Below are positions 57,855 to 64,000 of a DNA stretch of 64,000 bases, piece after piece. Location: NCBI RefSeq assembly GCF_000243075.1, contig NC_016745.1:177501-241500 (forward strand), given 5' to 3'. Origin of the DNA: Oceanimonas sp. GK1 (lineage in GTDB: Bacteria; Pseudomonadota; Gammaproteobacteria; Enterobacterales; Aeromonadaceae). Position 1 is the first letter of the stretch, and each line of letters begins with the position of its first letter. Below the pieces are notes generated by a model. The model saw nothing but the letters and a program-made list of their open reading frames with translations, ran no database searches and was not told the DNA's origin. The position numbers and the translations under genes are program-made.

Positions 57855-58151
57855 TTAACGGTAGAAGCTCTTCTTGTAAGAGTACTCGTTGCCGTTCACG
57901 TTCTTGTTGATGGTGACGCCCGCTTCAGAAACCTGCTTGTCAACGCTGTAGGTGTAGGTTTCACCGTTGGCCTTGGTAACGGTTTTGGTGAAAGACAGGG
58001 TGCCGTCTTCAGAGACGGTTTTGCTTACCTGAACATCGGCGTAACCGTTGTTATAGCTGTTGCTATAGGCGTTATTACCACCAAAACCGGCGTTGGCGGA
58101 TGCAGCCAGTACCAGAGCAGCAGCGGAAATGACCCATTTGGCTTTTTGCAT
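57855..58151 (-). CDS. Small secreted protein of unknown function
   Basis: A 98-residue protein starts MQKAKWVISAAALVLAASAN, a clear Sec signal cleaved after ANA. The mature part of about 76 residues is rich in Asn, Tyr, Ser, Thr and Lys, with an N-terminal GGNNAYSNSYNNGYADVQVS and a beta-prone FTKTVTKANGETYTYSVDKQ. It has no cysteine and no family I recognise. A strong AAGGAAG ribosome binding site, its own terminator and a long upstream region suggest a separately controlled, possibly abundant protein. Confidence 0.75.
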   Translation of the reverse strand: MQKAKWVISAAALVLAASANAGFGGNNAYSNSYNNGYADVQVSKTVSEDGTLSFTKTVTKANGETYTYSVDKQVSEAGVTINKNVNGNEYSYKKSFYR

Positions 58152-58553
58152 CTTTATCTTCCTTCTTAATGTGCTTTATGTGTTGGCCCGCGCTTACGTG
58201 ACCACTGCGATAAAACGTTCACGGTGTAAGCTGGAGCCAGGGCCCTCTGACCGGTGAACGGAATAAATCCTACACCCACAAAATTGAACACAAAACACAT
58301 TGATATTTGTATGCAAAATGTAAGCTGACGCAGTTTTTGCGACACCGACAGCGAATAAGCCCTGTCATGACGACAAGCCGGTTCTGTACGGAAGATAAAA
58401 CCTGACCATAAAGACAAAAAAGTAAATTATGCTGGGTCAAACTTTGTCATTTGGTACTGATCTCATTCAGTTAGTAACGTTTTTAACTAAATCATTACGG
58501 TGGACGAAGACCGGGCAAGCACCAATTCGCACACAGTGACCGGCAACACAGTG
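58152..58553 (-). other. 402-base gene-free region upstream of the small secreted protein
   Basis: No credible gene is seen. A long stem-loop (CGTTCAC...GTGAACG, 58216-58260, with inner pairing) lies 65-109 bases before the start of the 98-residue gene and would be in its leader RNA if transcription starts farther up. The remainder (58270-58500) is AT-rich and may hold the promoter; a convincing -35/-10 pair was not found. Confidence 0.5.
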
Positions 58554-59288
58554 CTAAAGCAAAAAGCGGGCATAGATGGGGTTGTGATCCGACACGCCGG
58601 GCATATTAATGGCCTCTGCCGAGCGCAGGTAAAGATCCCGGTAGAAGATGAAATCCAGCGGCTGACGCAGGTAGCTCTTTACATGGTGGGCATTTTCCAT
58701 CACCGCCTGACGCAAGCCGGTGGCCCGGCAGAACTGCCGCAAGTAAAGCCGGCGCTGGCGGCTCCAGACATTGAAGTCGCCGGCCACGATAAGCGGCCCG
58801 ACGTGGCGCAGCAGCTCGGCCCGCAGCAACTCCATCTCGTTCATAAACAGTCCGGCGTGCACAAAGTTGATGGCGTGCATGTTCACCACCAGCAGTGAGC
58901 CCTCGCCAGGCAACGGATGGCGAGTGAGGATCAGGCTCTTGTGAGTGGCGAAACGCAGCTCCCGGCTCTGGCTGAGCAGGGGCAGGACATCGTCAAAGGC
59001 GCAACGCCCGGCGGTGAGCACGCCAAACAATTGAGTGCGGGTCTGCATATTGGGCGACACCGCCCAGGACCAACCCTCCAGCCAGCTTTCACCCATGGGT
59101 GCCATACGGGCCTCCTGCAACAGCAGCAGGCCCGGTGCATAGCGTTCGGTCAGCGCCGTCAGGCTTTGCTGAAAGCGCGAGTCCTGGGTCAGCTTCTGGG
59201 TGTTCCAGCACAATACTCCCAGGCTGTCGCCGTCCAGGGGCAGGTGCTGGTGCAACAACCGGCTGGGAGTGACACGGGGCCTCAACAT
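58554..59288 (-). CDS. Endonuclease/exonuclease/phosphatase-family protein
   Basis: A 244-residue EEP-fold protein (DNase I/sphingomyelinase-like), starting MLRPRVTPSRLLHQHLPLDG, with GGAAGAG before the ATG. Catalytic motifs are present: LLLLQEARM (about residues 60-68, Glu), VAGDFNVWS (about 165-173) and GVSDHNPIYARF (about 232-243). The substrate could be nucleic acid or a phosphoester; sequence alone does not decide. It diverges from the phosphorylase operon, with 94 bases between. Confidence 0.87.
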   Translation of the reverse strand: MLRPRVTPSRLLHQHLPLDGDSLGVLCWNTQKLTQDSRFQQSLTALTERYAPGLLLLQEARMAPMGESWLEGWSWAVSPNMQTRTQLFGVLTAGRCAFDDVLPLLSQSRELRFATHKSLILTRHPLPGEGSLLVVNMHAINFVHAGLFMNEMELLRAELLRHVGPLIVAGDFNVWSRQRRLYLRQFCRATGLRQAVMENAHHVKSYLRQPLDFIFYRDLYLRSAEAINMPGVSDHNPIYARFLL

Positions 59289-59382
59289 GATCTCTTCCGT
59301 TTCTGCTACAGGGCGTGTTGGCAAAGTGTAGGCCAGCAGCGGCGAGAACCGGAGCGGGCGGCTAGGCTTTAAACACCATCCA

Positions 59383-60906
59383 TTGCCGGACAACAGCGTG
59401 CCTGCCGTTCACTCCCTGCTTGCCACTGCCATGGGCATCGACACTCACCAGGAACCGGTGGTGTTTCTGCGTGCCGACAGTGAAGTGTGCCGCGCCGAGG
59501 GGTTTATTGCCAACACCCGTATTCAGGTTACCGTCGGCGAGCACAGTCTGATCGCCACCCTCAACGTGGTCACCAACGAGGTACTGCCGGCCCGGCATAT
59601 CGGATTTTCCCGCATCGCCTGGGAGCGCCTGGCCCTGCTCGGCGATGAGGAAGTTTCCGTACGCCACGCCCCGGTGCTGCACTCCATGAGCGCAGTGCGC
59701 AAAAAGATGTACGGCAACACCCTGTCGAAACGGGAAATGAACGACATCATTGCCGACATCAGCCAGCACCGCTATTCCGACATGCAGATCGCCGCCTTTC
59801 TGACCGCCTGTGTCGAACGGCTCGATACCGATGAGGTCATCGCCCTGACCCAGTCCATGGTGGACAGCGGCAAACGCCTGAGCTGGCCGACGCGGCTACA
59901 ACTGGTCGACAAACACTGCATTGGCGGCCTGCCCGGCAACCGCACCACCCCCATAGTGGTGGCCATTGCCAGCGCCGCCGGTCTTATCATGGCCAAGACC
60001 TCGTCCCGAGCCATTACCTCCCCTGCCGGCACCGCCGATACCATGGAAGTGCTCACCCGGGTACACCTGGACCTGGCAGAAATCCAGGCCACGGTGCGCA
60101 AGGTCAATGCCTGCCTGGTGTGGGGCGGTGCCGTCAATCTGAGCCCGGCGGACGACATGCTCATTCGCATTGAGCGGGCGCTGGATATCGACGGCACCGG
60201 CCAGATGGTGGCCTCGGTGCTGTCGAAAAAAATCGCCGCCGGCTCCACCCACGTCCTGATCGATATTCCGGTGGGCCCCACCGCCAAGGTGCGCAGCCAA
60301 CCCGACGCCGAGGCCATGAGCCGGCTGTTTGAAACCGTGGGTCAGGCCCTGCGGCTGAAGGTACGCTGTCTGATCACCGACGGCAGCGAGGCCATCGGCT
60401 ACGGCCTTGGTCCCGCCCAGGAGGCCAGAGATGTGCTGGCGGTGCTGCAGAACCAGCCCGAGGCCCCCGCCGATCTGCGCGAGCGAGCCCTGCTGCTGGC
60501 CGCCCACCTGCTCAATATGGCGGGCAAGGGTGAGCTGGATGATACCTCCCGGCAAGCCCGGGAGTTGCTGGAATCGGGCCAGGCCTGGCACCAGTTCCGG
60601 CGCATTTGCGAGGCCCAGGGCGGACTCAAGCCCATACCCGAGGCGGCCTGTTCCCTGCAGCAGGGCGCCCGCCACAGCGGCACCCTGCTGGCCATGGACA
60701 ACCGCCGCCTGTCCCGGCTGGCCAAACTGGCCGGCGCCCCCAATAGCCCTGCCGCCGGACTTCGGCTGCACGCCAAGCTGGGCCAGGCGCTGGCCATGGG
60801 GCAGCCGCTGTTTACCCTCTATGCCGACAGCCAGGGCGAGCTGGACTACGCCGCCGACTACTATGAGCACAATCACGACCTGTTCATGATTGGAGAGGCA
60901 CCATGA
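59383..60906 (+). CDS. Nucleoside/nucleotide phosphorylase of the archaeal AMP-phosphorylase type
   Basis: This family phosphorolyses nucleosides or, in archaea, nucleoside monophosphates to base plus ribose-1,5-bisphosphate. The frame gives 507 residues from a TTG; GTG at 59398 or ATG at 59431 are alternative starts, none with a clear ribosome binding site. An N-terminal double-psi domain (about residues 15-85) precedes the phosphorylase core. The segment KTSSRAITSPAGTADTMEVL (about residues 206-225) is nearly the same as in archaeal AMP phosphorylases, and KHCIGGLPGNRTTPIVV carries the phosphate site. Its stop overlaps the next ATG (ATGA). Bacterial members are annotated as putative thymidine phosphorylases; true substrates are inference. 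Confidence 0.88.
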   Translation: MPDNSVPAVHSLLATAMGIDTHQEPVVFLRADSEVCRAEGFIANTRIQVTVGEHSLIATLNVVTNEVLPARHIGFSRIAWERLALLGDEEVSVRHAPVLHSMSAVRKKMYGNTLSKREMNDIIADISQHRYSDMQIAAFLTACVERLDTDEVIALTQSMVDSGKRLSWPTRLQLVDKHCIGGLPGNRTTPIVVAIASAAGLIMAKTSSRAITSPAGTADTMEVLTRVHLDLAEIQATVRKVNACLVWGGAVNLSPADDMLIRIERALDIDGTGQMVASVLSKKIAAGSTHVLIDIPVGPTAKVRSQPDAEAMSRLFETVGQALRLKVRCLITDGSEAIGYGLGPAQEARDVLAVLQNQPEAPADLRERALLLAAHLLNMAGKGELDDTSRQARELLESGQAWHQFRRICEAQGGLKPIPEAACSLQQGARHSGTLLAMDNRRLSRLAKLAGAPNSPAAGLRLHAKLGQALAMGQPLFTLYADSQGELDYAADYYEHNHDLFMIGEAP

Positions 60907-61838
60907 CCCCGCTGCTGTTTGCCCTTCCCGACAGCCATTCCCTGCTCGCGCCCCTGTGCCGGGCCCTGCCCGCCAAGGAAGGCCGGCTTGAGTATCATCA
61001 TTTTCCCGATGGCGAAAGTTACCTGCGCATCCTCTCGGCCATGGAGCCGGGGCAACGCGTGATGGTGCTGGCGGACTTATCCCGCCCCGACGAACGCACG
61101 CTGCCCCTGTGTTTTTTGTGCGACACCCTGAAGGAGCTGGGCGCCGGCTGGGTGGGGCTGATTGCGCCTTATCTCTGCTACATGCGCCAGGACACCCGCT
61201 TTCACCCCGGGGAAGCAGTCACTTCCCGCAGTTTTGCCCGGTTGATATCCCAACGCTTCGACTGGCTGCTAACGGTGGACCCGCACCTGCACCGCTATCA
61301 TGCCCTCAGCGACCTCTACTCCATTCCTGCCATGGCGGTGCATGCTACGCCCCTGCTGGCCGACTGGCTCAAGGCGCGCCGCGAGCCCCTGCTGCTGGTG
61401 GGGCCGGACGCCGAAAGCGAACAATGGGTCTCGGCATTGGCCCAGGCCAGCGGCCACCCGTTTGTGGTGGGCCGCAAGCAGCGCCGAGGCGACCGCGATG
61501 TGCAGGTACAATTGCCGGATCTGTCCGCTTACCGCCGGCACACCGCCATCATGGTGGACGACGTGATCTCCAGCGGCCGCACCATGCTGCGCTGTGCCGA
61601 GGCCCTGACCGAGGCCGGTCTCAAGCGCATCGAGTGCGCCGCCATTCACGGCCTCTTTGCCGATCGCATCGAAGATCAGTTGCAACAAGCCGGCGTGCGA
61701 AGGCTCGTCACCACCAACTCGGTGCCCCACCCGTCCAACGGGCTGGATCTCACCCCCCTGCTGCTGCCCCCGGCGCGGCGGCTGGCCGGCGGCGAGCCCC
61801 CCTCTCCCCCAGACAACCAGACAGGAGCAGGCAGATGA
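60903..61838 (+). CDS. PRPP synthetase-like protein (archaeal/class III type)
   Basis: Ribose-phosphate diphosphokinases make PRPP from ribose 5-phosphate and ATP. The 311-residue frame starts MTPLLFALPDSHSLLAPLCR. The ATP segment PYLCYMRQDTRFHPGEAVTS (about residues 95-114) corresponds to the ARQD region, and TVDPHLHRYHAL carries the metal His. The PRPP loop is VDDVISSGRTM (about 218-228), where housekeeping Prs has a DTAGT-type end. The flexible loop KQRRGDRDVQV keeps the basic residues. It overlaps the genes on both sides by four bases. It is likely a second, specialised PRPP enzyme; housekeeping prs is not in the window. Confidence 0.88.
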   Translation: MTPLLFALPDSHSLLAPLCRALPAKEGRLEYHHFPDGESYLRILSAMEPGQRVMVLADLSRPDERTLPLCFLCDTLKELGAGWVGLIAPYLCYMRQDTRFHPGEAVTSRSFARLISQRFDWLLTVDPHLHRYHALSDLYSIPAMAVHATPLLADWLKARREPLLLVGPDAESEQWVSALAQASGHPFVVGRKQRRGDRDVQVQLPDLSAYRRHTAIMVDDVISSGRTMLRCAEALTEAGLKRIECAAIHGLFADRIEDQLQQAGVRRLVTTNSVPHPSNGLDLTPLLLPPARRLAGGEPPSPPDNQTGAGR

Positions 61839-63190
61839 AAATTACCTTTCTCGGTGCCACCCAGACGGTGACCGGTTCCAAATTTCTAGTCAGCCACAAC
61901 CACCGGCAGATCCTGGTGGACTGCGGCCTTTATCAGGGCTACAAGTGGCTGCGCCAGCGCAACTGGCAACCGCTGCCCCTGGAGCTCGACCAGCTAGACG
62001 CCATCGTGCTGACCCACGCCCACCTGGATCATTCCGGCTATATTCCGGTGCTGTACAAACAGGGCTACCGGGGCCCGGTATATTGCCATCCGGCTACACG
62101 GGATCTGTGCGAGATTTTGCTGTCGGACAGCGGCCACCTGCAGGAGGAAGACGCCGTTTATCTGGCCCGGCACCAGCTCAGCAAACATGAAAAGCCCGAG
62201 CCCCTGTACGACCGCAGAACCGCCGAAAACAGTATGAAGCTGTTTCGGCCACTGGAGTTTGACCAACCCAAAGCGGTGGGTGACATGCGCTTCTGGCTAC
62301 AACCGGCCGGGCACATTCTCGGGGCCGGCAGCCTGATCCTGGAGTGCGACGGCAAAAAAGTGGGCTTTTCCGGTGATGTGGGCCGGCCCAACGATGTGTT
62401 TATGCGCCCGCCCCGGCCGCTGCCGGCGCTGGATCTGCTGCTGCTGGAGTCGACCTATGGCGATCGCCGCCACGAGCCGGGGGATCCCCTCGAACAGCTG
62501 GCCACCCTGGTCAACGACACCGTCGCCGCCGGCGGCGTCATGCTGATCCCGAGCTTTGCGGTGGGCCGGGCCCAGACCCTGCAACACCTGCTGGTACGGC
62601 TGATGGATGAACAGCGCATTCCCAAACTCAAGGTGTTTCTCGACAGCCCCATGGCCATTGAAGTCAGCGAAATTTACGAGCGTTTCGTGGATCAGCATCG
62701 GCTGAGCCGGGCCGACTGCCACCGTATGGGCCAGGTAATCACCCTGGTGCGCAGCGTGGAAGACTCCAAAGCACTGGCCGACGAAGTCTATCCCCATATC
62801 ATTATCGCCGGCAGCGGCATGGTTACCGGCGGGCGCATATTGCACCACATGAAGCGGCTGCTGGGGGATCACCGCACCACCCTGCTGCTGACCGGTCACC
62901 AGGCCGGGGGCACCCGGGGGGCCAAGCTGCTGCAGGGCTGCGACAAGGTGCGCATTCACGGCGACTGGTTCGACAACCGGGCGCGCATAGAGCGGCTGCA
63001 CGGCCTGTCGGGCCATGCGGATTATGCGGAGCTGGGGCAATGGCTGGCCGCCTCGGCGCTGGAAAAAGGTACGGCCATTGAGCTTATCCACGGCGAGCCG
63101 GAAGCGCTGGAAGCCATGCGCGACTACCTGCGCCAGACCACGGAGTTTGACGTCAATATCGGGGAGTACGAGCGTATTCTGACACTGTAA
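61835..63190 (+). CDS. Metallo-beta-lactamase beta-CASP ribonuclease-like protein
   Basis: Beta-CASP proteins (CPSF73/RNase J relatives) cut or trim RNA. I chose the ATG giving MKITFLGATQTVTGSKFLVS (451 residues), with AGGAG upstream; the frame is open far upstream through the PRPP gene. Zinc motifs are complete: HAHLDHSG (about 59-66), PAGHILGAGS (about 155-164) and FSGDVGRP. Beta-CASP motifs follow: A in FLDSPMAI (about 268), B in LLTGHQAGGTRG (about 349-360) and C in GLSGHADY (about 389-396). It resembles the COG1236 Ysh1-like group. Its start overlaps the PRPP-gene stop. Confidence 0.9.
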   Translation: MKITFLGATQTVTGSKFLVSHNHRQILVDCGLYQGYKWLRQRNWQPLPLELDQLDAIVLTHAHLDHSGYIPVLYKQGYRGPVYCHPATRDLCEILLSDSGHLQEEDAVYLARHQLSKHEKPEPLYDRRTAENSMKLFRPLEFDQPKAVGDMRFWLQPAGHILGAGSLILECDGKKVGFSGDVGRPNDVFMRPPRPLPALDLLLLESTYGDRRHEPGDPLEQLATLVNDTVAAGGVMLIPSFAVGRAQTLQHLLVRLMDEQRIPKLKVFLDSPMAIEVSEIYERFVDQHRLSRADCHRMGQVITLVRSVEDSKALADEVYPHIIIAGSGMVTGGRILHHMKRLLGDHRTTLLLTGHQAGGTRGAKLLQGCDKVRIHGDWFDNRARIERLHGLSGHADYAELGQWLAASALEKGTAIELIHGEPEALEAMRDYLRQTTEFDVNIGEYERILTL

Positions 63191-63251
63191 CAAGAAGGAC
63201 CGAGACGGCGGTTGCCGCCTCGGCCAAATGGGAGAAAAAACGGAAAGCGAG

Positions 63252-64000
63252 TTACAACTTCATCGCCAGCCAGGCGTCCGGCGCGGCACGAAAGTCCAGC
63301 GCCATGGTCACACTGATGGCAGTAATGGTCACAATGGACAGCACAAACACCCGGCGGGCCCAGCCCAGCTCCTCGGCCCCCCGGCGATAGCCGTTAAAGG
63401 CCATCACCAGCCACCACAGACTGGTGGCGCAGGCCACCGTCATAAAGGTGAGGCCGGTGTAGCCACCGAGCGGCAACAACACGGTCACCAGACAGAACAG
63501 GGCAATGTAGAGCACTATCTGCCGCTTGGCCTTGGCCACCCCTTCCGCCACCGGCAGCACCGGAATGTTGGCGGCCGCATAATCTTCATAACGGAAAATG
63601 GCGATGGCATAGGAATGGGGCATCTGCCACAAGCTGAACATCAGCAGCAAAATGGCGGCACCGGCATCAAACTGACCGGTCACCGCGCAATAGCCCACCA
63701 CCGGTGGTACGGCCCCGGACAGACTGCCCACCAGGGTGCCGTACACGGAAGCGCGCTTCAGCCACAGGCTGTAAAAGCCCACGTACACCGCGTAGCCAAA
63801 GGCGGCAAAGCCGGTGGCCACGGGGTTGGTGAAACACGCCAGCAGCGCGAAACCCAGCACACCCAGCACCAGGCCGTAGACCAGGGCGGTGCGTGCCGGC
63901 AGCTCGCCGGTCACGGTCACCCGGTTTTGGGTGCGGCGCATGCGCGCGTCGATATCGCGGTCGATGCAGTTGTTGACGGCACAGCCGGACGCCACCACCA
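63252..64000 (-). CDS. cyoE: Protoheme IX farnesyltransferase (heme o synthase), 5' end cut by window
   Basis: CyoE adds a farnesyl group to heme b, giving heme o for quinol or cytochrome c oxidases. About 249 codons are visible, running off the window edge. Compared with E. coli CyoE (296 residues) about 48 N-terminal residues are missing. The prenyl-diphosphate motif NNCIDRDID with the DxxxD aspartates lies near the cut. The second conserved segment [20 protein letters not shown] is present, and seven or more membrane segments follow. The oxidase operon probably continues outside the window. Confidence 0.95.
   Translation of the reverse strand, partial: VVASGCAVNNCIDRDIDARMRRTQNRVTVTGELPARTALVYGLVLGVLGFALLACFTNPVATGFAAFGYAVYVGFYSLWLKRASVYGTLVGSLSGAVPPVVGYCAVTGQFDAGAAILLLMFSLWQMPHSYAIAIFRYEDYAAANIPVLPVAEGVAKAKRQIVLYIALFCLVTVLLPLGGYTGLTFMTVACATSLWWLVMAFNGYRRGAEELGWARRVFVLSIVTITAISVTMALDFRAAPDAWLAMKL

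Noticed and set aside
61109-61834. Long upstream extension of the beta-CASP gene frame
   Set aside because: It overlaps the PRPP-synthetase-like gene in another frame and has no family resemblance; the ATG at 61835 has AGGAG upstream and starts the MBL fold.

Overview
The window is a chromosomal segment of a high-GC gammaproteobacterium. The ribosomal operon order is that of E. coli (S10, spc, alpha), the arginine cluster is argE diverging from argCBFGH as in Vibrio and Aeromonas relatives, and MetJ, MetL, RsuA, GreB, Hsp15 and Hsp33 are all of the enteric/marine gamma type. Protein resemblance and the mix of genes suggest an Aeromonadales-like marine or estuarine bacterium (for example Oceanimonas or Zobellella); this placement is inference, since no rRNA gene is present. 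Most of the window is conserved core genome. No prophage, transposase, CRISPR array, tRNA or rRNA gene was seen.

Layout. Positions 1-13213 (all minus strand) carry the S10, spc and alpha ribosomal operons from rpsJ to rpoA, which is cut by the window start a few codons before its end. A leader and promoter for S10 lie upstream, an S10 terminator and spc promoter lie between rpsQ and rplN, and a leader-like gap precedes rpsM. A 14-copy GGGGTAA heptad array lies at 13451-13550. Next come argH, argG, argF, argB and argC (minus) and argE (plus), then ppc, a YbaK deacylase gene, and a Fur-like site followed by a compact four-gene imelysin / di-heme oxidoreductase / imelysin / DUF1513 operon (24084-28867). 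Small genes (GlsB-like, NUDIX) lead to metL-metB (minus) diverging from metJ (plus) across a MET-box array. cysQ-nudE (minus) diverge from hslR-hslO (plus). pckA (37091-38703) carries a one-base frameshift.

Positions 38764-45118 hold a PAS-GGDEF-EAL protein, a LysR regulator diverging from fdhD, an Lrp/AsnC regulator, a Rof-like Rho inhibitor and an unassigned GNAT-like protein. A lower-GC pair, a DUF4105 protein and a small lipoprotein, occupies 45307-47477. A near-perfect Zur box (48286-48300) separates a DUF1826 gene from a COG0523 zinc-chaperone GTPase. greB-tex follow, then a divergent ADP-ribosylglycohydrolase-like gene, rsuA, a GNAT gene, a BCCT transporter, a porin, a small secreted protein and an EEP-family nuclease/phosphatase. 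The last complete unit (59383-63190) is a translationally coupled three-gene operon: an archaeal-AMP-phosphorylase-like protein, a PRPP-synthetase-like protein and a beta-CASP metallo-beta-lactamase ribonuclease. A partial cyoE closes the window.

The most interesting systems are (1) the phosphorylase / PRPP synthetase / beta-CASP operon, which reads as an RNA or nucleotide salvage module; (2) the paired-imelysin redox operon with a candidate Fur site; (3) the Zur-linked DUF1826/COG0523 pair; and (4) an ADP-ribosylglycohydrolase-like protein in which the usual metal-binding aspartates are replaced. Functions are assigned from motifs and remembered family resemblance; no database search was run.
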